A program made the translations under genes and the position numbers. This document shows, piece by piece, positions 43,418 through 53,677 of a DNA stretch of 64,000 nucleotides (position 1 is the first letter of the stretch; the number at the start of each line of letters is the position of its first letter). The DNA comes from Buttiauxella sp049686335 (GTDB taxonomy: Bacteria; Pseudomonadota; Gammaproteobacteria; Enterobacterales; Enterobacteriaceae), in NCBI RefSeq assembly GCF_049686335.1, contig NZ_JBAVHX010000004.1, positions 372,001 to 436,000 on the forward strand. Reading direction: 5' to 3'. A model generated the notes under the pieces. It saw nothing but the letters and a program-made list of their open reading frames with translations. It was not told the origin of the DNA and ran no database searches.

Positions 43418-45805
43418 TCAATCCCTCAATGATGCCTGGAATCGCTCTTTTAATGCCTCTACACATTTTGCAACGGTAGCGGCAATCTCCTCTTCTTCGA
43501 GTGTACGGCCCGTATCCTGCAGGATAAGGCTTATGGCAAGGCTCTTATAACCTTCGGCTACACCTTTGCCACGGTACACATCAAATAAGTTTACGCCAAC
43601 TACCTGATTTGCGCCAACTTTCTTACATTCGACCAAAATATCTGCTGCGGGAACGTTTTCGGCGACCACAACAGCGATGTCACGACGGTTTGCCGGGAAT
43701 CGAGAAATCTCTTTCGACTCAGGCACGGCGCGGTCTGCAAGCTTGTTCCACAGCACTTCGAACACCAGCGTACGGCCATTCAGAGACAGCTTGCGCTCAA
43801 GCTCTGGATGCACAACACCAATGAAACCAACGTATTCGCCACGTAAATAAATGGCTGCACTTTGGCCTGGATGCAACGCTGGGTTGCTTGCGACTCTAAA
43901 TTCAATGTCTGAAAGCTGACCAGTAAGATCCAGAACGGCTTCCAGATCGCCCTTCAAATCATAGAAGTCGACGGTGTTACGCGCCAGATCCCAATGTTCT
44001 TCGTAGCGGTTGCCACAGATGGCCCCAGCCAGCATAAGATCCTGACGGATACCCAGGTCTGCCTGCGTATCAGGAACAAAGCGTAAGCCTGATTCAAAGA
44101 TGCGCACACGGCTCTGCTGGCGGTTTTGGTTATAAACCACCGTATTCAGCAAGCCAGTCAGCAAGGACAAACGCATGGCTGACATTTCGCTGGAAATTGG
44201 GCTTGGCAGAATCAGATTTTCTTCACCCGGGTGCAGCAGCTGTTGAACCTTAGGATCAACAAAGCTATAGGTGATCACTTCCTGATAGCCTTTATCAACC
44301 AGCATGGTTTTCACACGCTTAAGAGAAAGGTCTGCTTCGCGATGGCTGCCCATGATAAGGCCAGCTTGTACCGGCTCATCAGGGATGCTGTTGTAGCCAT
44401 AAACGCGCGCCACTTCTTCAACCAGATCTTCTTCAATCTGCATATCGAAGCGCCAGCTTGGCGCTACAGCGGACCACTGGTTGTCGCCTTCAATGACTTC
44501 ACAACCCAGACGACGCAGAATGTCACTAACCTGCGCATCTTCAATATGATGGCCAATCAGACGATCCAGTTTGCTGCGACGCAGAGTAATTGTGGCAGCT
44601 TTTGGCAAATGTGCTTCGTTGGTCACGTCGATAACCGGACCGGCTTCGCCACCACAGATATCAATCAACAGACGTGTTGCACGTTCCATTGCTTTGAACT
44701 GCAGTGCAGAATCCACGCCACGCTCATAACGATGGGAGGCATCGGTATGCAAGCCATGGCGACGCGCGCGCCCGGTAATAGACAGTGGGCTGAAGAATGC
44801 GCATTCCAGCAGCACGTTCTGGGTTTCATCATTCACACCAGAATGTTCGCCACCAAAGATACCGCCCATTGCCAGCGCTTTAGTGTGGTCAGCAATCACC
44901 AGCGTATCTGCATTCAACTTCGCTTCGTTGCCGTCCAGCAGCGTCAGAGTTTCGCCTTCTTCCGCCATGCGCACCACGATGCCACCTTCGATGCGGTTCA
45001 GATCGAACGCATGCATCGGTTGGCCAAGTTCCAGCAGCACATAGTTAGTCACGTCAACAACAGCATCGATAGAACGAATACCGCAACGACGCAGTTTCTC
45101 TTTCATCCACAGAGGAGTCGGCGCTTTAACGTTGATGCCTTTAACAACACGGCCCAGGTAACGTGGGCACGCTTCCGGCGCATCGACACGAATTGGCAGC
45201 GTATCGGTAATGGTCGCCGCAACGCTGACCATTTCTGGTTCATGTAATGCCAGCTTGTTAACGACCGCGACATCACGAGCAACACCGATGATACCTAAAC
45301 AGTCTGCACGGTTTGGCGTGACGCTGATTTCGATAGTGTTGTCATCAAGCTTCAGGTATTCACGGATGTCGGTGCCAATTGGCGCATCCTGTGGTAACTC
45401 AATAATACCGTCGTGATCGTCTGAAATACCCAGCTCAGAGAATGAGCACAGCATCCCTTCAGACGGTTCGCCACGCAGTTTCGCGGCCTTGATTTTGAAA
45501 TCACCTGGCAGCACAGCGCCAACCGTTGCAACAGCAACACGCAGGCCCTGACGGCAGTTTGGCGCACCACAAACGATGTCTAACAGGCGTTCGCCGCCAA
45601 CATTCACTTTTGTTACACGCAATTTATCAGCGTTTGGATGTTGGCCGCACTCAACCACTTCACCCACAACCACGCCATTAAATGCACCTGAAACGGCATC
45701 AACACCATCAACTTCAAGACCAGCCATAGTGATTTGGCTGGAAAGCTCTTCACTGCTGTTGGCTGGGTTTACCCATTCGCGTAACCAGAGTTCACTGAAT
45801 TTCAT
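43418..45805 (-). CDS. pheT: Phenylalanyl-tRNA synthetase beta subunit
   Basis: Large subunit of the (alpha-beta)2 PheRS, 795 residues. It has an EMAP-like tRNA-binding domain (about 39-148, [18 protein letters not shown]), the B3/B4 editing domain, B5 and a C-terminal ferredoxin-fold anticodon-binding domain. It lies 14 nt after pheS. Confidence 0.97.
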
Positions 45806-45819
45806 TGGATATCCCGCCC

Positions 45820-46803
45820 TTATTTGAACTGTTTGAGGAAACGTAAATCATTTTCGAAGAATGCACGCAGATCGGTCACACCGTAGCGCAGCATGGTCAG
45901 ACGCTCCATGCCCATGCCGAATGCAAAGCCTGAGTAAACTTCCGGGTCAATACCCACGTTACGCAGGACATTCGGATGCACCATGCCACAACCTAATACT
46001 TCCAGCCATTTGCCGTTTTTGCCCATGACATCCACTTCAGCAGAAGGCTCAGTAAACGGGAAATAGGAAGGACGGAAACGAATCTGCAAATCAGCTTCGA
46101 AGAAGTTGTTCAGGAAATCGTGGATAGTGCCTTTCAGGTTAGTGAAGCTGATATTGGTATCAACAATCAAACCTTCCATCTGATGGAACATTGGGGTGTG
46201 CGTCTGATCGTAGTCGTTACGATACACGCGGCCTGGCGCGATAATACGGATCGGCGGTTGCTTATCTTTCATGGTACGGATCTGTACGCCAGAAGTCTGA
46301 GTACGCAGCAGACGGGTGGCATCGAACCAGAAAGTATCGTGATCAGCGCGAGCTGGGTGGTGGCCAGGAATGTTCAGTGCATCGAAGTTATGGTAGTCAT
46401 CTTCGATTTCAGGGCCAGTCGCCACGGTGAAGCCCAGCTCACCGAAGAAGCTTTCAATACGGTCAATAGTACGCGTAACCGGGTGTAAACCGCCGTTTTC
46501 AATACGACGCCCCGGCAAAGAAACATCTATAGTCTCTTCTGCCAGACGAGCATTCAGAGCGGCACTTTCTAGCGCATTTTTACGCGCATTCAGTGCTTCC
46601 TGAACTTTCTCTTTAGCTTCGTTGATCACCGCACCAGCAGCTGGACGCTCTTCCGGTGGCAATTCACGCAGGGTGGTCATCTGCAGGGTCAGATGCCCTT
46701 TTTTCCCTAAATACTCGACGCGTACGTTGTCTAACGCGGCAACATCCTGGGCCTCGTTTATGGCGGCCGTTGCGTTGGCAACCAGCTCTGCGAGATGTGG
46801 CAT
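45820..46803 (-). CDS. pheS: Phenylalanyl-tRNA synthetase alpha subunit
   Basis: Catalytic subunit of PheRS, 327 residues. An N-terminal coiled coil is followed by the class II core with HPVTRTIDRIESFF, DQTHTPMFHQMEG (motif 2 region), FRPSYFPFTEPSAEVDV and GFAFGMGMERLTMLRYG (motif 3). Expression is controlled by the pheM attenuator upstream. Confidence 0.97.
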   Translation of the reverse strand: MPHLAELVANATAAINEAQDVAALDNVRVEYLGKKGHLTLQMTTLRELPPEERPAAGAVINEAKEKVQEALNARKNALESAALNARLAEETIDVSLPGRRIENGGLHPVTRTIDRIESFFGELGFTVATGPEIEDDYHNFDALNIPGHHPARADHDTFWFDATRLLRTQTSGVQIRTMKDKQPPIRIIAPGRVYRNDYDQTHTPMFHQMEGLIVDTNISFTNLKGTIHDFLNNFFEADLQIRFRPSYFPFTEPSAEVDVMGKNGKWLEVLGCGMVHPNVLRNVGIDPEVYSGFAFGMGMERLTMLRYGVTDLRAFFENDLRFLKQFK

Positions 46804-46865
46804 GGTATTCCTCTTATGCCGGTAAATTTACCGGGGTAGTTGATCCGTGTACAAAAATGACATGC

Positions 46866-46893
46866 AAAAAAAAGCCTCCATAATGGAGGCTTT
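46866..46893 (-). terminator. pheST attenuator terminator
   Basis: The stem AAAGCCTCCA/TGGAGGCTTT with a 3-nt loop precedes eight U on the minus-strand transcript, between pheM and pheS. It forms when charged tRNA-Phe lets the ribosome finish the leader peptide. Confidence 0.92.
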
Positions 46894-46938
46894 CGGCGCT
46901 ATTTTTCGTTTCTTTTCTTACGCGCAAAGCCCCCTGAT

Positions 46939-46983
46939 TCAGGTGCTAAAGTAAAAAAAGAAACGGAAAATAGCAGCATTCAT
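46939..46983 (-). CDS. pheM: PheST leader peptide PheM
   Basis: A 14-residue peptide, [14 protein letters not shown], with five Phe codons, as in E. coli. Ribosome stalling at the Phe codons when tRNA-Phe is uncharged prevents the attenuator hairpin from forming. Confidence 0.95.
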
Positions 46984-47065
46984 GCTTGCAGTTACCTTAT
47001 TAATCAGTACGAAACATTACCGTTAAAAATTAAAAGAGGGAGACAAGCTCCCTCTGATAACCGGC

Positions 47066-47437
<372 letters not shown>

Positions 47438-47467
47438 CTATATTCTGAATTAATTAAAAAGTGCTAC

Positions 47468-47665
47468 TTATGCGTACGGCAGGCAAGCGATGACCAGGCC
47501 CAGATCCCCTTTGGAGACCATACCTTTCGGACGCAGGTGACGTTTACGCTTAGTAGACTTTTTAGTCAGAATATGACGCAGGTTAGCGTGCTTACGCTTA
47601 AAACCACCACCGGCGGTCTTTTTGAAGCGCTTAGCGGCGCCGCGTACAGTTTTAATCTTTGGCAT
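47468..47665 (-). CDS. rpmI: 50S ribosomal protein L35
   Basis: 65-residue small basic ribosomal protein (MPKIKTVRGAAKRFKKTAGGGFKRKHANLRHILTKK). It lies between infC and rplT and is translationally coupled to rplT, as known in E. coli. Confidence 0.98.
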   Translation of the reverse strand: MPKIKTVRGAAKRFKKTAGGGFKRKHANLRHILTKKSTKRKRHLRPKGMVSKGDLGLVIACLPYA

Positions 47666-47761
47666 TTAATAACTTTCCACTTCGCATTGTTAATAAAACG
47701 AACCAGAAGGCGAACAAATCTCACGAAGCCGAAGCCCCGCGAGAACTGTTACTTGATGGCC
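47666..47761 (-). promoter_or_regulatory. infC-rpmI spacer, probable L20 repressor region
   Basis: The 96-nt leader of rpmI ends in TTCGTTTTATTAACAATGCG and GTGGAAAGTTATTAA, which resembles the E. coli spacer that takes part in the L20-binding pseudoknot. I did not fold it, and the call rests on position and partial resemblance. Confidence 0.4.
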
Positions 47762-48304
47762 TTACTGTTTCTTCTTCGGAGCGAGCACCATGATCATCTG
47801 GCGGCCTTCGATCTTCGATGGGAAGGATTCGACCACTGCCAGTTCACTCAGATCGTCACGGACGCGGTTAAGCACTTCCATACCAATCTGTTGGTGAGCC
47901 ATTTCACGACCGCGGAAACGCAGTGTGATTTTAGCTTTATCACCCTCTTCCAGAAAGCGAACCAGGCTGCGGAGTTTTACCTGATAGTCGCCATCATCGG
48001 TACCAGGTCGGAATTTGATTTCCTTGACCTGAATAACTTTTTGCTTTTTCTTCTGTTCCTTAGAAGATTTGCTTTTTTCATAGAGAAACTTGCCGTAGTC
48101 CATGATGCGGCAAACAGGCGGTTCAGCATTAGGACTGATTTCGACTAAATCAACTCCTGCCTCTTCGGCTTTTTCCAAAGCTTCATTCAGACTGACAATA
48201 CCAATAGGTTCGCCTTCTAAGCCTGTCAGACGAACTTCTGTGGCACGAATTTCTTTGTTTATGCGATTAGGACGCGCCGGTTGAACTCTTTTTCCGCCTT
48301 TAAT
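47762..48304 (-). CDS. infC: Translation initiation factor IF-3 (ATT start)
   Basis: IF-3 selects the start codon and prevents premature 70S formation. From the ATT at 48304 the frame gives 180 residues beginning KGGKRVQPARPNRINKEIRATEVRL, the E. coli length. The ATT start is the basis of IF-3 autoregulation. GAGGAATAG, which includes the thrS stop, serves as the ribosome binding region. An ATG-type scan would miss the first 42 residues. Confidence 0.97.
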   Translation of the reverse strand: MKGGKRVQPARPNRINKEIRATEVRLTGLEGEPIGIVSLNEALEKAEEAGVDLVEISPNAEPPVCRIMDYGKFLYEKSKSSKEQKKKQKVIQVKEIKFRPGTDDGDYQVKLRSLVRFLEEGDKAKITLRFRGREMAHQQIGMEVLNRVRDDLSELAVVESFPSKIEGRQMIMVLAPKKKQ

Positions 48305-48308
48305 AACT

Positions 48309-50237
48309 CTATTCCTCTAGTTGATTAAGATTGCGACTGCGAATTTCTAATTGCAGTTTTTCAATCAATTCGTTGACGTCCATGCTCCCCAAATCTTTGC
48401 CACGACGGGTACGAACGGCTACTTTGCCTGCTTCGACCTCTTTATCGCCACAAACTAACATGTATGGGACACGACGCAACGTGTGTTCACGGATTTTAAA
48501 GCCAATCTTCTCATTTCTCAAGTCTGCTTTTACACGAATGCCTGCATTTTGCAGTTTACGGGTCAATTCGTTAACGTAATCAGACTGTCCATCAGTGATA
48601 TTCATGACCACTGCTTGGACTGGTGCCAGCCAGGTTGGGAAGAAACCCGCGAATTCTTCAGTCAGGATACCAATAAAACGTTCCATTGACCCGAGAATTG
48701 CACGGTGAATCATTACCGGAACCAGACGTTCGTTGCTTTCGCCAATAAACGAAGCGTTCAAACGTGATGGTAATGAGAAGTCCAGCTGTACAGTGCCACA
48801 CTGCCATGCACGGTCCAGGCAGTCGTACAAAGTAAATTCAATTTTAGGGCCGTAGAATGCACCCTCACCCGGTTGATAATCAAACGGAATGTTATTTTCT
48901 TGCAGAGCAACGGCCAAATCCGCTTCTGCACGGTCCCACATTTCGTCGGTACCGATGCGTTTTTCAGGACGTGTAGACAGTTTCACAACGATTTTTTCAA
49001 AACCGAAGGTGCTGTACATGTCATAAACCATGCGAATACAGCTGTTTACTTCGTCACGAACCTGGCTTTCGGTACAGAAAATATGCGCATCGTCTTGAGT
49101 AAAACCACGAACGCGCATCAGACCATGCAACGCACCTGACGGCTCGTTACGGTGGCAGCTACCAAACTCAGCCATACGCAATGGCAGGTCGCGGTAGGAT
49201 TTCAGACCCTGGTTAAAGATCTGAACATGACCCGGGCAGTTCATTGGCTTGATGCAATATTCACGGTTCTCAGAAGAGGTAGTAAACATCGCATCTTTAT
49301 AGTTGTCCCAGTGGCCGGTTTTTTCCCACAGCACACGGTCCATCATGAACGGGCCTTTCACTTCTTGATACTGGTACTCTTTGAGTTTGGAGCGTACAAA
49401 CACTTCCAACTCACGGAAGATAGTCCAGCCATCGTTGTGCCAGAACACCATACCTGGTGCCTCTTCCTGCATATGATACAGGTCGAGTTGCTTACCGATT
49501 TTACGATGGTCACGCTTGGAGGCTTCTTCCAGACGTTGCAGGTAAGCATTCAGCTGTTTCTTGTCAGCCCAGGCTGTGCCATAGATACGTTGCAACATTT
49601 TGTTGTTGCTGTCGCCACGCCAGTAAGCACCGGACGTTTTCTGCAATTTAAAATGATGGCAGAAACGCATGTTCGGTACGTGCGGGCCACGGCACATATC
49701 AACGTATTCTTCATGATGATACAGACCAGGCTTATCATCATGGCTAATGTTTTCATCAAGAATCGCGACTTTGTAGCTTTCACCACGGTTCACGAAAGTT
49801 TCGCGGGCTTCATGCCAGCTCACTTTCTTCTTGATAACATCGTAATCTTTCTCAGCCAGCTCGTGCATACGCTTTTCGAGCAGCTCAAGGTCTTCCTGCG
49901 TCAGCGTGTGGTCGATATCAACGTCATAGTAAAAACCGTTGTCAATCACCGGGCCAATAGCCATTTTAGTGTGCGGCCACAGCTGTTTGATGGCATGACC
50001 CAATAAGTGGGCGCATGAGTGGCGGAGGATCTCCAGACCAGCTTCATCTTTTACAGTGATAATCGCAAGTTTGGCATCGTGCTCAATAACATCAGATGCA
50101 TCAACCAGTTCACCATCAACACGACCAGCGATACACGCTTTTGCAAGGCCTGGACCGATATCCAGAGCAACATCCAGCGGGCTAACAGCATGGTCGTAAT
50201 GGCGTTGGCTGCCATCAGGAAGAGTAATAACAGGCAT
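48309..50237 (-). CDS. thrS: Threonyl-tRNA synthetase
   Basis: Class II aminoacyl-tRNA synthetase, 642 residues. It has a TGS domain (1-62), the editing domain with HSCAHLLGHAIKQLWP, and a catalytic core with the zinc ligand Cys in IKPMNCPGHVQIF and RVRGFTQDDAHIFC. The C-terminal anticodon-binding domain completes it. It represses its own translation through the leader operator. Confidence 0.98.
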   Translation of the reverse strand: MPVITLPDGSQRHYDHAVSPLDVALDIGPGLAKACIAGRVDGELVDASDVIEHDAKLAIITVKDEAGLEILRHSCAHLLGHAIKQLWPHTKMAIGPVIDNGFYYDVDIDHTLTQEDLELLEKRMHELAEKDYDVIKKKVSWHEARETFVNRGESYKVAILDENISHDDKPGLYHHEEYVDMCRGPHVPNMRFCHHFKLQKTSGAYWRGDSNNKMLQRIYGTAWADKKQLNAYLQRLEEASKRDHRKIGKQLDLYHMQEEAPGMVFWHNDGWTIFRELEVFVRSKLKEYQYQEVKGPFMMDRVLWEKTGHWDNYKDAMFTTSSENREYCIKPMNCPGHVQIFNQGLKSYRDLPLRMAEFGSCHRNEPSGALHGLMRVRGFTQDDAHIFCTESQVRDEVNSCIRMVYDMYSTFGFEKIVVKLSTRPEKRIGTDEMWDRAEADLAVALQENNIPFDYQPGEGAFYGPKIEFTLYDCLDRAWQCGTVQLDFSLPSRLNASFIGESNERLVPVMIHRAILGSMERFIGILTEEFAGFFPTWLAPVQAVVMNITDGQSDYVNELTRKLQNAGIRVKADLRNEKIGFKIREHTLRRVPYMLVCGDKEVEAGKVAVRTRRGKDLGSMDVNELIEKLQLEIRSRNLNQLEE

Positions 50238-50330
50238 TATAAGTCCTTATCTGCAGTGGTGACCCACACGTAAGATCACATGCAACGTTTATTTTGCTTT
50301 AGTTTCAATCGGTTGCGTTGCCATCTCGCC
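50238..50330 (-). promoter_or_regulatory. thrS translational operator
   Basis: The leader contains TGATCTTACGTGTGGGTCACC close to the ATG, matching the E. coli operator arm whose loop shows CGU, the anticodon of tRNA-Thr. The stem GTGA/TCAC spans about 50259-50279. ThrRS binds here and blocks ribosome entry. AAGGAC precedes the ATG. Confidence 0.8.
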
Positions 50331-50604
50331 TACAATTGCAAGGCCGACAACACAATTTATGCGTGAGCGTGCGCTTCACTGCTTCACGACGGTTAAGAAT
50401 AGTATCACTTTAAGGAGGATATGTCGCGCTTTGCTGCCAATCACTTTAAGCAAACAATAAGAATAAGCCACTGTTTTATCGCTGCTTTCATATAAATACT
50501 ATAAGTACTCACTGATATATCGCTAACAATGGTTCCGTGATTAATAAGCTTTACTAAAGTTTTGTGGTGAGAGAATTCATTATGCGGACTCATGTTTTAG
50601 AAAT
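50331..50604. other. thrS upstream region without a recognised gene
   Basis: About 270 nt of increasingly AT-rich DNA that must hold the thrS promoter and distal leader. I saw no coding sequence with a credible start and no strong -35/-10 pair worth naming. Confidence 0.45.
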
Positions 50605-50638
50605 AAAAAAACCAAGCTTCATGCTCGGCTTTTTTATA
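50605..50638 (-). terminator. Terminator of the 76-residue secreted protein gene
   Basis: The stem GCCGAGC/GCTTGGT (with G-U pairs) and the A-run at 50605-50611 give a U-rich tract on the minus-strand RNA. It lies about 70 nt after the stop at 50707. Confidence 0.75.
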
Positions 50639-50706
50639 TTACGCCACTGTTTAATGGATGAAACAATTACGAGTCGACGTAAGGAGATAATAATTATTGG
50701 TAGTTC

Positions 50707-50937
50707 TTAAGACCACTCACCAGCAACCAATGTGTGGACGTTAAATGCGTCATCCATAGAGCGACCAGTAGACTGCGCACCCGGCTGGATATTGGAGCCA
50801 GCTTCAACGTCGGAAACATTCCACGTAGCAGATGGAGCGGTTTGAGTACTTGTAGCTGTGGAAGTTTGTGCAGCAAAGGCACCAAATGAAACCACAGAAA
50901 ATGCAACGGCTACAGCGGCATATTTAATATTTTTCAT
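50707..50937 (-). CDS. Small exported protein of unknown function
   Basis: A 76-residue protein with a clear signal peptide (1-22, AVAFSVVSFGAFA) and a Ser/Thr/Ala-rich start of the mature part. The end is DVEAGSNIQPGAQSTGRSMDDAFNVHTLVAGEWS. The signal resembles those of the YdgH/BhsA/McbA family, but the mature part lacks their DUF1471 motif. It has its own terminator and a long AT-rich upstream region. The Shine-Dalgarno (AAGAGA) is weak. I do not recognise a family. Confidence 0.6.
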   Translation of the reverse strand: MKNIKYAAVAVAFSVVSFGAFAAQTSTATSTQTAPSATWNVSDVEAGSNIQPGAQSTGRSMDDAFNVHTLVAGEWS

Positions 50938-51169
50938 ATTCGTTATTCTCTTATTAAGTGGACCAGCAAGCTATTAACTCGCCACACAACAAGAGTAGAT
51001 CCAGATCACACTTTTGACAAGGTCAATTATTTATCAATTCGTGTCAAAATATACAATAGATATGACGAAAAGGCCGATTAAGGAGAAATTATGAAGAGAG
51101 TTAAAGTAATTTCATTTTATTTAAAATAAAACTCTGGACCGAAATAATAATAGCACGCATCGATAAAAT

Positions 51170-51199
51170 AAAACAATAAAGCCGGGAGTGACCCGGCTT
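51170..51199 (-). terminator. ydiY terminator
   Basis: The perfect stem AAGCCGGG/CCCGGCTT (51179-51186 with 51192-51199) lies just after the ydiY stop. It is followed on the minus strand by TTATTGTTTTATTTTA. Confidence 0.75.
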
Positions 51200-51205
51200 C
51201 GCCAA

Positions 51206-51964
51206 TTACATCTTATAACCAAGCGTAACTGCGGTACGTCTGTCGGTATGCTCAGGCGCAGAATCAGGCGGGTTTGAGTTCCAGGTAACGTTATAGCCAA
51301 CCCGTAAACCAAAGTGCTCATTGATTGCCACTTCAAGTGCAGTTTCAGAGTTTACCGTAGTATCTTCGCTACCTAGCACCGAAACACCCTGGATAAATTT
51401 GGCATTATCGGTCAGCTGCCAGTTATAAATACCAGATGCGTAACCTAACGGCTGGGTCTTGTGGTCGCCATCTGTGTACTCGTCATAACGCACACCAGGA
51501 CCAAATTCCACACGCAGACTGTGTACCGGGCCACTCAGGAACTGACGACCGTAACCTGCGGTCAGCACATCCCTGGACTGATAACCGTTGTAACGGTCAG
51601 TCAACCAGCTCGCCTGACCGAACAGATAATCGCTGTCAGTCATGTTGTAACGGCTACGGCCCCCAATAGCGTAAGTCTCTGAAGAACGCTCATCGTTTGC
51701 AGAGGTATTGTTGGCGTTGCCCCACAGTGACCATGCGGTGGAAGATTTATACCAGGTCATGTTGGAGTTGGCGGTCAGCGAGGAGCTGGTTGTGTTACCT
51801 GATTGAGCAAGGTAGCCAGCATTCAGGTTGCCTTCGAACGGTTTCTTTGCGGTGGCTGGGTCATCCATGACAGTGAAAACCGAATTATCTGCAATTGCAA
51901 AGTGACTCAATAGCGCACTTCCGGTCAGCAAAATTGCAGCCGGTACTGTCTTAACAAAATTCAT
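51206..51964 (-). CDS. ydiY: DUF481 outer-membrane protein YdiY
   Basis: A 252-residue putative outer-membrane beta-barrel with a signal peptide (1-25, HFAIA). The DUF481 body is rich in alternating aromatic strands (FEGNLNAGYLAQSGNTTSSSLTANSNMTWY, LRVEFGPGVRYDEY) and ends VTLGYKM, a typical C-terminal strand. It has the same length and location as E. coli ydiY. Function unknown, possibly salt- or stress-related. Confidence 0.9.
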   Translation of the reverse strand: MNFVKTVPAAILLTGSALLSHFAIADNSVFTVMDDPATAKKPFEGNLNAGYLAQSGNTTSSSLTANSNMTWYKSSTAWSLWGNANNTSANDERSSETYAIGGRSRYNMTDSDYLFGQASWLTDRYNGYQSRDVLTAGYGRQFLSGPVHSLRVEFGPGVRYDEYTDGDHKTQPLGYASGIYNWQLTDNAKFIQGVSVLGSEDTTVNSETALEVAINEHFGLRVGYNVTWNSNPPDSAPEHTDRRTAVTLGYKM

Positions 51965-52253
51965 TTAATCGTCCGTACAACATAAAAAGAAACCATCAAG
52001 GTTCCGGAATCTTTACTGTGGATCAAATATTTATGAGCCGTGAAAGGTAACAAATTATAAAAAAGCTCGAATAACATAGCAATGAATTCTTCTTTCATTT
52101 TTTGAATAAGAGAGCTCTTAAAACATCTTTATTTTCATAAACATAGTGCGTAAGGGTATTTTACAAATCATTTTATAAATCATGGTGTTAATTGACATTG
52201 TCATGTTGAAATCAGTGCTACGCTTTATCCCAATGCAAAATTAAGGAGGATAT

Positions 52254-53183
52254 ATGACCCGTATTTATACATTGACACTTGCCCCTTCTCTGGATAGCGC
52301 AACTCTGACCGCTCAAATATATCCCGAGGGTAAACTGCGATGTACCGCGCCAGTTTTTGAACCAGGTGGTGGCGGTATTAACGTTGCAAGAGCAATTGCC
52401 CATCTCGGCGGGCGCGCAACCGCTATATTTCCATCCGGTGGCGCCACAGGAGAGCACCTCAACAATCTGCTTTTAGACGAACATGTCGCCATTGATACCG
52501 TCGATGCCCAGGAATGGACACGACAAAACTTGCACGTGCATGCAGAGTCTACCGGTGAGCAGTACCGCTTTGTGATGCCTGGTGCGGCTCTGAGCGATGA
52601 TGAATTCCGCAAACTGGAAGAAAAAGTGCTTGCCATCGAATCAGGATCGATTCTGGTTATAAGCGGCAGCCTCCCACCGGGTATTGATGTTTATAAGCTC
52701 TGCGACTTAGTCAAATCCGCGCAAAAATCCGGGATACGTTGCATTGTAGACAGTTCGGGGGAAGCGCTAAAAGCGACACTGGAAATAGGCAACATTGAGC
52801 TGGTCAAGCCTAATCAGAAAGAGCTCAGCGCATTAGTCAATCGCGACCTCACGCAACCTGATGATGTGCGCAAAGCGGCCCAGGAAATCGTTGCCAATGG
52901 CAAAGCCAAACGCGTAGTGGTGTCGCTTGGCCCGCAAGGGGCGCTGGGCGTTGATGCCAATGGTTCAGTGCAGGTGGTACCGCCACCGGTGAAAAGTCAG
53001 AGTACGGTGGGTGCGGGTGACAGTATGGTCGGAGCGATGACGCTCAAACTCGCTGAAAATGCCTCGCTACTGGATATGGTTCGTTTCGGTGTTGCCGCCG
53101 GGAGTGCTGCGACTCTCAATCACGGCACACAATTATGCTCGCTGGAAAACACCCAAAAAATTTACGACTACTTGCGCAGTTAA
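52254..53183 (+). CDS. pfkB: 6-phosphofructokinase II
   Basis: Ribokinase-family phosphofructokinase, the minor isozyme of glycolysis. At 309 residues it has the E. coli length. FEPGGGGINVARAIAHLGG is the sugar-binding signature, and the catalytic Asp256 lies in VGAGDSMVGAMT. AAGGAGG stands 6 nt before the ATG. The preceding 289 nt show no gene. Confidence 0.96.
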   Translation: MTRIYTLTLAPSLDSATLTAQIYPEGKLRCTAPVFEPGGGGINVARAIAHLGGRATAIFPSGGATGEHLNNLLLDEHVAIDTVDAQEWTRQNLHVHAESTGEQYRFVMPGAALSDDEFRKLEEKVLAIESGSILVISGSLPPGIDVYKLCDLVKSAQKSGIRCIVDSSGEALKATLEIGNIELVKPNQKELSALVNRDLTQPDDVRKAAQEIVANGKAKRVVVSLGPQGALGVDANGSVQVVPPPVKSQSTVGAGDSMVGAMTLKLAENASLLDMVRFGVAAGSAATLNHGTQLCSLENTQKIYDYLRS

Positions 53184-53283
53184 CCGGCTGCCCCCGCGCG
53201 GGGTGGCTAGTCGCATCGGCAAAAGTCGCCATTTTACGCAGATCAACTATGCTAAAACCTTCGGGATAACAATGGGGTGAATC

Positions 53284-53574
53284 ATGAGTAGCGGAGAGAT
53301 TGAACGCTATGTAGTCACATTAAAGTTCGAGGAACATAACCTCACGGACCTTAACGAAATGAATAACGCACTGACTCGTGGAGGTTTTTTACTCACCCTC
53401 ACAGATGATGACGGGAAAATTCACGAATTAGGCATCAACTCCTTCGGTTTGATCACCACCTTAAGTCAGACAGAAGTTGAAGAACTTGCCCGGGGCCTCG
53501 GTAAACTCGTTCTGGGAGTCGAGCCCGAAGTTTCCAGTACGACCTGGGATGTCTGGCTACAAGAGAGTAAATAG
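53284..53574 (+). CDS. ydiZ: GhoS-family protein YdiZ
   Basis: A 96-residue protein matching E. coli YdiZ (IERYVVTLKFEEHNLTDLNEMNNALTRGGFLLTLTDD, HELGINSFGLIT). The family is shared with GhoS, the antitoxin that cleaves ghoT mRNA, but no ghoT-like toxin gene adjoins it. The cellular role is unknown. It lies between pfkB and yniA as in E. coli. Confidence 0.88.
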   Translation: MSSGEIERYVVTLKFEEHNLTDLNEMNNALTRGGFLLTLTDDDGKIHELGINSFGLITTLSQTEVEELARGLGKLVLGVEPEVSSTTWDVWLQESK

Positions 53575-53677
53575 CCAGGTTTTAAAACTCCTGACCGGGG
53601 ATGTGCGTTAGTTCGAAGTTTGACCCGGTTAACAGCGATAAGCTAATGATCTACCAGACAACCTGGAGAGAAGCATC

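Noticed and set aside
44231..45247. 338-codon plus-strand frame opposite pheT
   Set aside because: It is fully antisense to a certain gene, has no family motifs or start signals, and has biased composition typical of an antisense shadow.
47762..48178. 138-codon version of infC starting at an internal codon
   Set aside because: The true IF-3 N-terminus is encoded upstream from an ATT start at 48304, giving the family length.
49152..50006. 284-codon plus-strand frame opposite thrS
   Set aside because: Antisense to thrS with no independent support.
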